A stretch of DNA of 64,000 nucleotides from VAZQ01 sp963721005 (lineage in GTDB: Bacteria; Pseudomonadota; Alphaproteobacteria; Rhizobiales; Xanthobacteraceae), in the NCBI GenBank assembly GCA_963721005.1, contig CAVRHR010000007.1, positions 1,178,001 through 1,242,000 of the forward strand. Reading direction: 5' to 3'. Shown here in pieces: positions 17,556 through 25,766 of this stretch. Within the stretch, counting starts at the first letter, position 1. The number at the start of each line of letters is the position of its first letter. Below the pieces are notes generated by a model. The model was not told the DNA's origin, did not search any database, and saw only the letters and a program-made list of their open reading frames with translations. Position numbers and translations under genes: made by a program.

Positions 17556-18422
17556 TCACTTGAAATAACGCGCATCCGGCGGCTCCTGGCCTTTGCGCGA
17601 GGGCATCAGCAGGCCATCGGCGCTCAGGAAATAGTTCTCCTTGCCGACCGCCACGTGGCCATTTCCCTCGGCGCAGATGAACTCGGGCCAATCGGGCCGC
17701 GGTTCGGGATTGCGGACATAGCCGCGGGTCACGGTCCAGGGCCGGGTCAACGCATGATCGTAGACGGTGATCTCGTTGTGCATAATATTCTTGTTGGTCT
17801 TGTCGAGCGAGATGCGCTCCTTGAAGACAGACTGGTTGTCGTGGTGCAGCGGCAAGCCGGAGGCATCGTAGTGCCGGGGTCCCTTGAAGCCGCGGGTCTC
17901 GACCTCGAGCGTATCGAGGCGTCCGTCGCCGTTGGTGTCGAGCCATTTGCCGATGGAATAGCCGACCAGGGTCGGCTCGATCTCCTTGGGCCAGTCGCGA
18001 CCGTCGGTGTAGATGCGCCGGGTGTGCTCCACCCAGTCGATCAGCACATAGGTGGTGTCCGGCGTGACGATGAACTCGATCGGCTGGAACGGATACATGA
18101 TGAGCGGCATGCCGAAACCGCGGCAAGACGCTCCGAGCCAATCGAAGAAGCCGCCCTCCCGTTGGGACTTCAGGTTGGCCTCCAGCACCGCCTGATATTC
18201 CGGCGTCAGCGGCGCCTCCTGGCCCTTGCCCCAAGACTTGTGCGGATCGAAGGAAGGCTGACCGGCGATTCCCGTCACGCGCTCCCGATTCCACTGCCCC
18301 CTCCAGTCCGGGTATTTGCCGTCCTCCGCCGCAGCCGCCGCCCCAAGGCCCAGCATCGTCAGGGCCGCAGCCAGCGACGCCGTTTTCAACACGAAGGCGC
18401 CGATCGTCCTTGGGTAAAGCAT
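17556..18422 (-). CDS. Secreted protein of unrecognised family, paralogue 3, with EF-hand-like loop
   Basis: The 288-residue protein starts at 18422, 6 bp after GGGAGG; the ATG at 18428 directly abuts the site. It has a Sec signal and aligns throughout with the products of 11326-12189 and 12252-13118 (YPDWRGQW, DGRDWP, GYSIGKW, FKGPR, LTRPWTV). The loop reads DTNGDGRLDTLE, a full EF-hand match, so calcium binding is predicted. It is separated from its paralogues by the TolB/TPR region and diverges from a GlcG-like gene at 18712 across 289 bp, repeating the pairing of this family with GlcG-like proteins. Function unknown. Confidence 0.85.
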   Translation of the reverse strand: MLYPRTIGAFVLKTASLAAALTMLGLGAAAAAEDGKYPDWRGQWNRERVTGIAGQPSFDPHKSWGKGQEAPLTPEYQAVLEANLKSQREGGFFDWLGASCRGFGMPLIMYPFQPIEFIVTPDTTYVLIDWVEHTRRIYTDGRDWPKEIEPTLVGYSIGKWLDTNGDGRLDTLEVETRGFKGPRHYDASGLPLHHDNQSVFKERISLDKTNKNIMHNEITVYDHALTRPWTVTRGYVRNPEPRPDWPEFICAEGNGHVAVGKENYFLSADGLLMPSRKGQEPPDARYFK

Positions 18423-18711
18423 CGCCATCCTCCCTTGTGCGAGCGCCGCTTTTTCTGTGGCTTAACGGGCGGCCAGGCCTGCGGCTTCTCAGGTGCGCGA
18501 GCCTCCGGCCAAAGGGCCCTACGGCTCTCATGTGAGGCTACACCGATTGGCAGCGCACGCGGAAGTGGGAAGCCGCTCGTTTCGGTCCGCCGCGCAAGCC
18601 GCAAGCGACCGGAGGTAAATCGCGCACCGGCGGCCGGTTGTCCCGGCCCGTGCAATAAGGCAAATTGGGCCCGGGTGCTTAAACCAGCATCGCGTTTGGA
18701 GGAAACCTGCA

Positions 18712-19287
18712 ATGAAACTCTATGTTGGACTGCTGGCGGCGACCGCCGCCATGGCCCTCGCGGGCCCGAGCCGAGCCGCCGACGGCGACAACTTCGTCAT
18801 TCGTGGCGACGCCACCAAGGCCATTCTGGAGCAGAACGAGATCAATATCGCGACCGCCGAGGCGGTCGGCAAAGCCTGCGTCGAGGAAGCCGTCAAGCAG
18901 GGCGTCAGGGTCAGCATCGCGATCATCGACCAGTTCGGCGAGCCGGTCTATCTGTATCGCATGGACGGCCAGAACAAGGTCAATATCGATACCGCGATGA
19001 TGAAAGCGCGCACCGTCCTCAACACGCGCCAACCCAGCAAGGCAACCATGAACGCGGTGCTGCAGGGCCGCTCCTCGGAGCTGCGGCAATATTCGTTCGG
19101 CAATTTCGCCAATTCCGGCGGCCTGCCGATCGTCATCAACGGCAACCAGTTCATCGGCGCCATCGGGGTCGGCGGCTCGGCGCCCAAACCCCCGGAATGG
19201 AGCGACGAAATCTGCGCCTGGCGCGGGCTCACCAAGGTGATGGGCACGCAGCCGCCGCTGCTGCCCGACGTCCAGCGGACGCAGTGA
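18712..19287 (+). CDS. Secreted GlcG/HbpS-family (DUF336) protein, copy 3 (diverged)
   Basis: The 191-residue protein follows GGAGG, has a Sec signal (MKLYVGLLAATAAMALAGPS) and an N-terminal helix longer than in the other copies. The hallmark is changed to GGLPIVINGNQFIGAIGVGG, and the usual D-E-A-C-A-K-A helix is replaced by EWSDEICAWRGL with an extra Trp pair. It is therefore a distinct subfamily. It diverges from the EF-hand-loop gene at 17556-18422, possibly sharing a bidirectional promoter. A hairpin at 19328-19345 follows. Ligand unknown. Confidence 0.85.
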   Translation: MKLYVGLLAATAAMALAGPSRAADGDNFVIRGDATKAILEQNEINIATAEAVGKACVEEAVKQGVRVSIAIIDQFGEPVYLYRMDGQNKVNIDTAMMKARTVLNTRQPSKATMNAVLQGRSSELRQYSFGNFANSGGLPIVINGNQFIGAIGVGGSAPKPPEWSDEICAWRGLTKVMGTQPPLLPDVQRTQ

Positions 19288-19327
19288 TCCGCCGGACGCC
19301 GGTTTGAGCATTTTCAGGATAAGCATG

Positions 19328-19345
19328 CCCTCGCGAAGGCGAGGG
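19328..19345. terminator. Hairpin between convergent genes
   Basis: CCCTCGC (19328-19334) pairs with GCGAGGG (19339-19345) over a GAAG loop, followed by TAAAA. It lies between the convergent genes ending at 19287 and 19462 and could terminate either weakly. Confidence 0.5.
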
Positions 19346-19391
19346 TAAAATCCGGTCTTCCGTCCGAAAATGCGACAAACGCAAAAATGTT

Positions 19392-19429
19392 AGAGCGGTT
19401 TCTCCTTCGATCTTAGGTGAAACCGCTCT
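19392..19429. repeat. Extragenic hairpin repeat with 11-bp perfect arms
   Basis: AGAGCGGTTTC (19392-19402) and GAAACCGCTCT (19419-19429) form a perfect 11-bp stem around a 16-base loop, 33 bp from the stop of the propeller gene. It resembles the AGAGCGGTTTC-type dispersed repeats of Rhizobiales and may also act as a bidirectional terminator. Confidence 0.6.
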
Positions 19430-19461
19430 TGGGCTTGAACGGACGGGCGAGGTCGTTTCGG

Positions 19462-21087
19462 CTATTTGCCGGCGGCCTCGCCTGTTTCATTGTTGAAGTA
19501 GAAATACCCGACCTTGTTGTTGACCGAGCTCGCGTACCACATGCGTCCCTTCGAATCGAGGAAGAACTCCCGCATCGCGATCTCCGAATGCGGATACGGA
19601 TATTCGGTGACTGCACCGGTCTTGGGATCCATGCGGTTGAGCGTGTCCTGCTCGTGCGAGGAGTACCAGATCATGTGGTCGCGATCGATGCCGACCGCGT
19701 AGGGGCTGGGCTCCGGCCCGGGCAAGGGGAATTCCTTGAATTCCCCGGTCTTGGGATCGAGGCGGCCGATCTTGCCGCCGCGGCGCTCGCTGAACCAGAC
19801 GATGCCGTCGGAATCCACCTGCAGCCGTTGCGGCTTGCCCTTGGTGGGCGGGTAGAACTTGGACAGCACGCCATCGCGCGTGACCCGGCCGATCGGGCCA
19901 TCATCGCGGAACGAGGTGAACCACTGGTCGCCATTCTGGCCCACCACGTTGCCGTAGGTCCCGCCCAGGTCGAAATGCCGGAACTGCTCGGTCTTGGGAT
20001 CGAACAAGGAGATCGCCGGGCCACCGCTCACCCACACCAGTCCCTGCTCGTCGACCCGGATGGTGTGCGAGCCGGTACGCTTGCCGTCCGGCAGCGGTGT
20101 GTTCTGAAACTCGGTGAACTGCTTGGTGGCGGGATCGAGCTGCCCGATCCGTCCGAGCGTCGCCTCGGTGAACCATACGGTGCCGTCAGCGGCCGGAATG
20201 ACCGAATGAATGCCGGCCGTTTTCGAGTACGGCAGCGGGAAGCGGGTCATCTCGGCGGTCTTGGGGTTCAGCCGCACCACCTCGTTGCCGCGGCCGTAAT
20301 ACGGGATCCACATCATCCCGTCCTTGTCCTCGACCGCGCTCCATGGCCCGAGCCCGTTGGCGCCCGCGAAGTCGAATTCCACATAGGCGATGTTCATGGC
20401 GGCGGGGCTGAACGGACGCACCAGGGATTTGTACTGCGGCATCTCCTCGGGCGATTTCGGCTTGGGCGAGTTGGGGCCGAACGCGGTGGTGAGATAGGAA
20501 ACGAAATCCTCGACCTTCTCGTCGCTCAGGCGCGGGCCTTCACCCGCCATGATGGTGTCGCGCATGTATTTGACGCGCGCGCGCCAGCCCTCCTCGTCGA
20601 AGGCGGTCGGCGTCATGCGGGTCTGAAACGAGTGGCAGGACTGGAAGCAGGTGGTGAAGAACGGGTCCTGATAGCTCAGGTCATGATCCTTGGTCTTGGG
20701 CAGCAGCTGCCGGCCCTGATAGGTGTTCAGATCCCCCCAGCGCACCAGCGTCTTCTTCAGCGCGAAGTCGAACGCGGCCTTTTGGTCGCCGGTCAGCGCC
20801 ACGTCGGGTCGGGGATCGCCGCCGTAGCCGATGGCGGTGATCTTCACCGTATAGGTGGCGGCCGGCAGGTTGCCGATGTGATAGCGGCCCTCCTGATCGG
20901 ACAGGACATTGACAGTCATCTTGCTCTTTGTGTTCTCGGCGACCACGAACGCCCCCATGAAGGGCTTGCCGTCCGGTCCGGTCACGTTGCCGGTGATGGT
21001 CGCCGCAAACGCGCTCGACGCCAGGCAAATCGTCAATGTCAGGGAAACCAGGGCTTTGTCCGCCAAGTGCTTGTCCGCGAAAGGCAT
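19462..21087 (-). CDS. Exported Vgb-like beta-propeller protein with CxxxCH motif
   Basis: The 541-residue protein starts at 21087 behind AGGAG. After a Sec signal, residues 30-110 form a carboxypeptidase-regulatory-like domain (ITGNVTGPDGKPFMGAFVVA). Residues 115-210 hold a cytochrome-like segment with TTCFQSCHSF, that is C-x3-C-H rather than the standard C-x2-C-H. From 250 on, repeated W-F/Y and ITRLDPKTGEF-like units match the virginiamycin B lyase (Vgb) propeller family. Lyase activity on streptogramins is not implied; many soil bacteria carry such exported propellers of unknown role. If haem is bound, attachment would be non-canonical. It converges with the GlcG-like gene at 18712. Confidence 0.85.
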   Translation of the reverse strand: MPFADKHLADKALVSLTLTICLASSAFAATITGNVTGPDGKPFMGAFVVAENTKSKMTVNVLSDQEGRYHIGNLPAATYTVKITAIGYGGDPRPDVALTGDQKAAFDFALKKTLVRWGDLNTYQGRQLLPKTKDHDLSYQDPFFTTCFQSCHSFQTRMTPTAFDEEGWRARVKYMRDTIMAGEGPRLSDEKVEDFVSYLTTAFGPNSPKPKSPEEMPQYKSLVRPFSPAAMNIAYVEFDFAGANGLGPWSAVEDKDGMMWIPYYGRGNEVVRLNPKTAEMTRFPLPYSKTAGIHSVIPAADGTVWFTEATLGRIGQLDPATKQFTEFQNTPLPDGKRTGSHTIRVDEQGLVWVSGGPAISLFDPKTEQFRHFDLGGTYGNVVGQNGDQWFTSFRDDGPIGRVTRDGVLSKFYPPTKGKPQRLQVDSDGIVWFSERRGGKIGRLDPKTGEFKEFPLPGPEPSPYAVGIDRDHMIWYSSHEQDTLNRMDPKTGAVTEYPYPHSEIAMREFFLDSKGRMWYASSVNNKVGYFYFNNETGEAAGK

Positions 21088-21330
21088 GTCTTCTCCTGTC
21101 AGTCCGAGATTGTTGGGCCGCCTCCGCGAGCAACCCGTCGCTCCGGCAAGCCGTGGCGAACTATAACGAAAGACCGGCGGGAGGGAAACCGCTCGGTTTG
21201 GCGACGCGGCTCGATCTCGCGCCAATCGCCCCTTAGGCTTACCATCCCCAAACCGTGGTCCGGACCGCGACGCCGGTGATACAATGGCGGCAGCTCCAGC
21301 AAGGCACCCTTTCAGAACGAGGTCGCGATC

Positions 21331-22080
21331 ATGAAGGCGTTTCTCGGGACCCTGGCGACCTGTCTCGTCCTCGCCACAGCTGGCAATGCCGCCGAGCTCA
21401 AGATCCTGGCCGCCGGCGGCATGCAGCCCGGGCTCAATGCCGCCGCCAAGGTGTTCCGCGACCGCACCGGGATCGAGGCCAGGTTCACCTACGAGCCTCC
21501 GGTCGACCTCGGTAAGCGAGTCGCCGGCGGCGAGGCGGCCGACATCGTGGTGTCTTCGCCCCCGGTCGTCGCGGACCTGACCCGGGCCGGGAAGGTGCTG
21601 GCGGACGGCCAGATGCATCTCGGACGGGTCGGAGTCGGGGTGGTGGTGCGCGACGGCGCTCCGCTACCCGACATCTCCAGCATTCAGGCGCTGAAAGGCT
21701 CGCTCATCGCGGCCGAGGCCGTGGTCTACAACACGGCTTCGAGCGGCACCTATATCGACGGCATGCTCAAGAAGCTCGGCGTCTTCGACGAGATCCAGGG
21801 CAAGCTGATCCGCCTGTGGGACGGCACCGCCGTGATGCATCATCTGATGGAGGGCAGGACCAAGGAATTCGGCTTCGGCGGCATCACCGATATCCTGCTC
21901 TACCGCAACCGCGGCTTGCGGCTGGTCGGGCCGCTGCCGGCGGAAATTCAGAACTATGCCAACTACAGCGCCGCCGTGATCGCGGCCGCCCCCAATGCCG
22001 AGGGCGCCAAGGCGTTCATGGCATATCTGGCGTCACCGGACGGCCGCGCCCTGTTCCTGGAAAACGGCATCCCGCAATAG
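21331..22080 (+). CDS. ModA-like periplasmic substrate-binding protein, copy 1
   Basis: The 249-residue type-2 binding protein has a Sec signal (MKAFLGTLATCLVLATAGNA), an opening ELKILAAGGMQPGL and EFGFGGITDILL. It is related to molybdate-binding ModA, but no modB or modC is nearby. A paralogue at 37602-38363 shares the VYN-x-ASSG-x-YI and EFGFGG segments. The gene stands between the propeller gene and two minus-strand GlcG-like genes, ending 41 bp from the stop of the latter. Specificity is unknown; such orphans in this group are often annotated as general substrate-binding domain proteins. Confidence 0.85.
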   Translation: MKAFLGTLATCLVLATAGNAAELKILAAGGMQPGLNAAAKVFRDRTGIEARFTYEPPVDLGKRVAGGEAADIVVSSPPVVADLTRAGKVLADGQMHLGRVGVGVVVRDGAPLPDISSIQALKGSLIAAEAVVYNTASSGTYIDGMLKKLGVFDEIQGKLIRLWDGTAVMHHLMEGRTKEFGFGGITDILLYRNRGLRLVGPLPAEIQNYANYSAAVIAAAPNAEGAKAFMAYLASPDGRALFLENGIPQ

Positions 22081-22121
22081 TGCGGGCCGGCATCGTCGGG
22101 CCCCTTACGGGAGCAGACAAC

Positions 22122-22631
22122 TCACTTCATCCGGTCCTTGATCTTCTCCAGCGCGGCCTTGGCGCACACCACGTCGTTCTCGCCGCCCGGCGCACCGCTC
22201 ACGCCGATCGCCCCGATCACCTCGTCGCCGACCTTGATCGCCACGCCGCCGGCATTGAGCAGCAGGTGGGGCACCTTGGCGAACGCGCTCGACACCGGAC
22301 CGGTCTTCGATCGCTCGACCAGCTCGGCGGTGTCGGTGCCGAAGCTCGCGGCCGTATACGCCTTGTCGAACGCATTGAGCACGTTCTGCCCGGCAGCGCC
22401 GTCGCCGCGCAGCGCCGCCTGCTGCACGCCGCTGTGGTCGAGCACGACCGCGCCTACGTGATAATTCTTCTGCCCGCAGGCGGTGACGGCGGCCAGCACC
22501 AGCTCGGCGGCGAGCGAGGCCGACAGGCGTTTCGCGCTCACCAGCCCTTCGGCCCGGGCCGCGGGTTGCGCGAATGCGGCCAGCGCGAGCATAGCCGTGA
22601 ATCTGCAAAGAGCCGTGCGTGTCGATGTCAT
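22122..22631 (-). CDS. Secreted GlcG/HbpS-family (DUF336) protein, copy 4
   Basis: The 169-residue product starts at 22631 behind GGGAGGG and has a Sec signal ending AARAEG. The hallmark reads GGVAIKVGDEVIGAIGVSGA followed by the D-V-V-C-A-K-A helix. It lies 14 bp after the stop of copy 5 and is thus translated from the same transcript. Identity to copies 1-2 is moderate, mostly in the C-terminal 40 residues. As elsewhere in the family, periplasmic ligand or haem binding is the only reasonable prediction. Confidence 0.88.
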   Translation of the reverse strand: MTSTRTALCRFTAMLALAAFAQPAARAEGLVSAKRLSASLAAELVLAAVTACGQKNYHVGAVVLDHSGVQQAALRGDGAAGQNVLNAFDKAYTAASFGTDTAELVERSKTGPVSSAFAKVPHLLLNAGGVAIKVGDEVIGAIGVSGAPGGENDVVCAKAALEKIKDRMK

Positions 22632-22645
22632 GGCGATCCCTCCCG

Positions 22646-23152
22646 CTACCTCAACCGGTCTTTGATCTTGTCGACGCCGGCGCGTGCGCAAGCCGTGTCC
22701 ATGTTGTTGCCACGCGCGCCGCTGATGCCGATGGCGCCGACGATCTCGTCGCCGACCAGAATCAGCACGCCGCCCTGCGCGAGCAGGAGCCGCGGCAGCC
22801 GCACGATCGGGCCGGGTGGCGGACGGGTCTTGGCGCGTTCCACCAGGTCGATGCCGTCCATGCGGAAGGAGAGCGTGGTATTGGCCTTGTAGTCGGCGGT
22901 ATCCACCGTGTGGATGCCGGCACCGTCGCCGCGCAGGAAGGCCTGCTGCAGGCCGGCCGGATCGAGCACCACGCCGCTGACCTGCTGGCCCTGCCGGGCG
23001 CAGGTCTCGACCGCCGCTACCAACGCCTCGTGGGCGAGCGCCGCCGACAGGTAGGTTTTGTGGACGAGGTCTTGCGCAATCGCTGGCCCGGCGCACAAAA
23101 CCAGCGTCAGCGCACCCGCGGCCCGGCCCAGCGAGGCTGGTGTCAGACGCAT
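22646..23152 (-). CDS. Secreted GlcG/HbpS-family (DUF336) protein, copy 5
   Basis: The 168-residue product starts at 23152 behind GGGGAGG, has a Sec signal ending GPAIAQDL and keeps GGVLILVGDEIVGAIGISGA. A DTACARAGVDKIKDRL helix closes the protein. It is the upstream member of a two-gene operon with copy 4. Copies 4 and 5 end with the same K-I-K-D-R tail, showing a local duplication independent of the pair at 13477-14543. The next upstream gene, PPK2, lies 115 bp away on the same strand. Confidence 0.88.
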   Translation of the reverse strand: MRLTPASLGRAAGALTLVLCAGPAIAQDLVHKTYLSAALAHEALVAAVETCARQGQQVSGVVLDPAGLQQAFLRGDGAGIHTVDTADYKANTTLSFRMDGIDLVERAKTRPPPGPIVRLPRLLLAQGGVLILVGDEIVGAIGISGARGNNMDTACARAGVDKIKDRLR

Positions 23153-23267
23153 CGTGAATCCTCCCCTTGCGGCGCAGCGATCGAGCACCGGCCGTGCAGG
23201 ATAGACGAACAAGGGGTTGCGGATAAAGGTCCGCATCGCGCTCCGCCCCGACGGTGCCGCGTCCCGG

Positions 23268-24182
23268 CTAATAAACCGCCGGAACGTGCATTTCCTTCGG
23301 AATCGGGCCGCGGTGATATTCCGGGTTGTGGACCCGCGGCGGCAGGACGATCTGCTCGTGCCGGACCTCCTGGTAGGGGATCTGGCCGAGCAGATGGGCG
23401 ATGCAGTTCAGCCGGGCGCGCTTCTTCTCGACCGCCTCGACGATCCACCACGGCGCCTCCGGAATATGGGTTCGCGCCAGCATCGCCTCCTTGGCCTTGG
23501 TGTAGAGCTCCCAGCGGCTGCGCAACTCGACGTCCATCGGGCTCAGCTTCCATTGCTTGAGCGGATCGTGGATGCGCATCATGAAGCGGAATTGCTGCTC
23601 CTCGTCGGTGATGGAGAACCAGTACTTGATCAGGATGATCCCGGAGCGCACCAGCATCCGCTCGAACTCCGGCACCGAGTGGAGGAATTCCTCGCACTGC
23701 TCGGGCGTGCAGAAGCCCATCACCCGCTCTACGCCGGCGCGGTTGTACCAGCTGCGGTCGAACAGCACGATCTCGCCGCCGGCCGGCAGGTGGGCGGCGT
23801 AGCGCTGGAAATACCATTGCGTGCGCTCGCGCTCGTTGGGGGCCGGCAGCGCGGCGACCCCGCAGATGCGCGGATTGAGGCGCTGCGTGATCCGCTTGAT
23901 GACGCCGCCCTTGCCGGCCGAGTCGCGGCCCTCGAAGATCACCACGACCTTGAGCTTCTGTGCCAGCACCCAGTCCTGCAGCTTGACCAGCTCGCCCTGC
24001 AGGCGGAACAGCTCCTTGAAATAGACGCGCCGGTCGATGGTCGCCCGCTCCGGATGCTCGGACATCTCGGCGAGCAGCTTGGCGAGGCGGTCGTCGTCGA
24101 TCTCGAGTTCCAGCTCCTCGTCGAAGCTGTCGAGCATCTCGTCATGCATGCGATCGTGGCGCGCTTTGGTGTCGTCGGTCAT
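23268..24182 (-). CDS. ppk2: Polyphosphate kinase 2 family protein
   Basis: The 304-residue cytosolic kinase transfers phosphate between polyphosphate and nucleoside di- or monophosphates. FEGRDSAGKGGVIKRI near residues 83-98 is the Walker A region. LFDRSWYNRAGVERVMGF near 140 is the Walker B/lid region typical of single-domain class I PPK2. An acidic N-terminal extension (EELELEIDDD) precedes the core. The C-terminal EYHRGPIPKEMHVPAVY is ordinary for the family. The patatin gene ends 172 bp upstream on the same strand. With the Pit transporter at 26614 it suggests a phosphate-storage theme in this region. Confidence 0.92.
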   Translation of the reverse strand: MTDDTKARHDRMHDEMLDSFDEELELEIDDDRLAKLLAEMSEHPERATIDRRVYFKELFRLQGELVKLQDWVLAQKLKVVVIFEGRDSAGKGGVIKRITQRLNPRICGVAALPAPNERERTQWYFQRYAAHLPAGGEIVLFDRSWYNRAGVERVMGFCTPEQCEEFLHSVPEFERMLVRSGIILIKYWFSITDEEQQFRFMMRIHDPLKQWKLSPMDVELRSRWELYTKAKEAMLARTHIPEAPWWIVEAVEKKRARLNCIAHLLGQIPYQEVRHEQIVLPPRVHNPEYHRGPIPKEMHVPAVY

Positions 24183-24354
24183 GGCTGCACCCGTGTTGGG
24201 TTGGATTTCGATTTCTGTCGCGTGGCGACGGCATGGTCAATCGGACCGCAGTCGCTATTCCCGGTGTTGCGGGTCCAGGTCAGCAGACGCAACGCCCGGC
24301 TCCGGCCCCTGATCGGCGGCCGCTCGCTCACGAACGACCAGACATGCGGCTCGC

Positions 24355-25533
24355 TCAATCCACCTCGCGATGGACGTCGTGCACGAAAATGCCCGAGCCG
24401 GGCGGCGGCATCGCCAGCCACTTCTTGTGCTTGAGGGTGCGCCTCGTATCCTCATAGCCGCTCTGCCAATGCTCGCGCATCGAGGTGCCGGAGAATTCGT
24501 AATCCTTGGCGTGCCCCTCATAGGCCTTCTGCTGGTTGTGGAGAATGCTGATCTCGGGCAAGTGGGACAGCTCTTCCTTGAGCCGGCGCTCGTCGTCCGA
24601 CAGCTGCTCCTGCGGGACCTTGGCCAGCGCCTGATACAGGCGCGTCTTCCAGACGTGGATGCGGCGGAACACATCGGTGTTGTGGCGCGTGCGCGAGGAA
24701 TACATGATGTCCTTGTGGCGGGCGAGCACGTCGTGAATGTCGCGGGGCAGCACGCCGTGGGCGCTGAACAAGTCGACCTGGAACACCAGCGTGTTGAGGC
24801 TGTCGTCCTGATCGAGCAGGTGCTGCAGCGGCGTGTTCGACACGATGCCGCCGTCCCAATAGTGATCGGTTCCGATCTTGATCATCGGCAGCGCCGGCGG
24901 CAGCGCGCCGCTCGCCAGCACGTGCGCCGGCTCGATCTGCTCGTCGGCATTGTCGAAATAGATGAAGTTCCCGGTCAGCACGTTGACGGCGCCGACCGAG
25001 AAGCGGATGGCGCGATCGTTGAGCAGCGAGAAGTCGACCAGCTCGGTGAGCGTCTCCTGCAACGGTGCGCTGTCGTAGTAGCTGGTAGCGCTCCGGGCGC
25101 CGGTGAGGCTCAGCCACGGGTTGGGAAAGCGCGGCGCGAAGAACCCGGGCTGCCCGTTCATCATGGTGAGCCAGCAGCTGGTGGCGTTGCGCGCCTTGCG
25201 GAAGACGTCGCCGTCCGGCGTGAACGGCCAGATCTTGCGGTCCGTGATCTGCTCCCAGAACGCCCGCAGCTGGCGCAGGCGGCGATTGGGCGGATTGCCT
25301 GCGATGATCGCGGCGTTGATGGCCCCGATCGACACGCCCGACACCCAATCCGGCTCCAAGCCGGCCTCGTGCATGGCCTGATAGACGCCGGCCTGATAGG
25401 CGCCGAGCGCACCGCCGCCCTGCAGCACCAAGGCCACGCGATCGCAGCGCTCGGGACGCCAAGTCCGCGACGGCCGTACGTCGGCATCGACGGTAGATCG
25501 ATCGAGTCGGGCGGTCGACGAGATATCATCCAT
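24355..25533 (-). CDS. Patatin-like phospholipase with DUF3734 C-terminus
   Basis: The 392-residue protein has ALVLQGGGALGAYQAGVYQ (oxyanion hole), GVSIGAINAA (G-x-S-x-G nucleophile) and YWDGGIVSNTPL (catalytic D-G-G), so the Ser-Asp dyad is intact. The C-terminal 120 residues (YSSRTRHNTDVFR to TRRTLKHKKW) match DUF3734. ATG at 25533 is favoured over a TTG at 25563; neither has a strong ribosome binding site. DUF3734 patatins in Rhizobiales are often beside acetoacetate and hydroxybutyrate genes. Here acetoacetate decarboxylase is divergent, so a role in polyhydroxybutyrate or membrane-lipid turnover is inferred. A PHO-box-like site lies 53 bp upstream. Confidence 0.88.
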   Translation of the reverse strand: MDDISSTARLDRSTVDADVRPSRTWRPERCDRVALVLQGGGALGAYQAGVYQAMHEAGLEPDWVSGVSIGAINAAIIAGNPPNRRLRQLRAFWEQITDRKIWPFTPDGDVFRKARNATSCWLTMMNGQPGFFAPRFPNPWLSLTGARSATSYYDSAPLQETLTELVDFSLLNDRAIRFSVGAVNVLTGNFIYFDNADEQIEPAHVLASGALPPALPMIKIGTDHYWDGGIVSNTPLQHLLDQDDSLNTLVFQVDLFSAHGVLPRDIHDVLARHKDIMYSSRTRHNTDVFRRIHVWKTRLYQALAKVPQEQLSDDERRLKEELSHLPEISILHNQQKAYEGHAKDYEFSGTSMREHWQSGYEDTRRTLKHKKWLAMPPPGSGIFVHDVHREVD

Positions 25534-25585
25534 GGACGGACTGCCGCTGGAAAGAGGGATCAAGCAACAACTCTCGACAAACTAG

Positions 25586-25603
25586 GTGACACAACGGTGA
25601 CAG
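25586..25603 (-). promoter_or_regulatory. PHO-box-like site upstream of patatin
   Basis: On the minus strand CTGTCAC-CGTT-GTGTCAC (25603 to 25586) gives two 7-bp half-sites 4 bp apart, close to the PhoB consensus of tandem CTGTCAT. It lies upstream of the patatin start, where PhoB activation would be expected. Confidence 0.5.
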
Positions 25604-25652
25604 CCGGGAGAGCAGCATGGCGATCCGCCGCGGTGTCGGAAATTTTTTGCCG

Positions 25653-25670
25653 CTGTCACACGGCGGTCAG
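25653..25670 (+). promoter_or_regulatory. Weaker PHO-box-like site upstream of acetoacetate decarboxylase
   Basis: CTGTCAC-ACGG-CGGTCAG has the 7-4-7 spacing of a PHO box with an imperfect second half. It lies 97 bp before the decarboxylase start and 50 bp from the site on the other strand. Confidence 0.35.
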
Positions 25671-25766
25671 CGTTCTTCGTTCACATCCGCCGGCCGCCAC
25701 CAGGACGCAGCGCAGCATCATTGCGAAAAGAGCCGCGAACCGCGCTGCCGTAACGCCGAGTCCCCG

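Noticed and set aside
21331..22080. Molybdate uptake by the ModA-like protein
   Set aside because: No ModB, ModC or Mo-enzyme genes nearby, and the sequence is only distantly ModA-like.
22122..23096. 324-codon frame joining two GlcG-like genes
   Set aside because: The upstream half is out of frame with copy 5; copy 4 has its own ribosome binding site and signal peptide from 22631.
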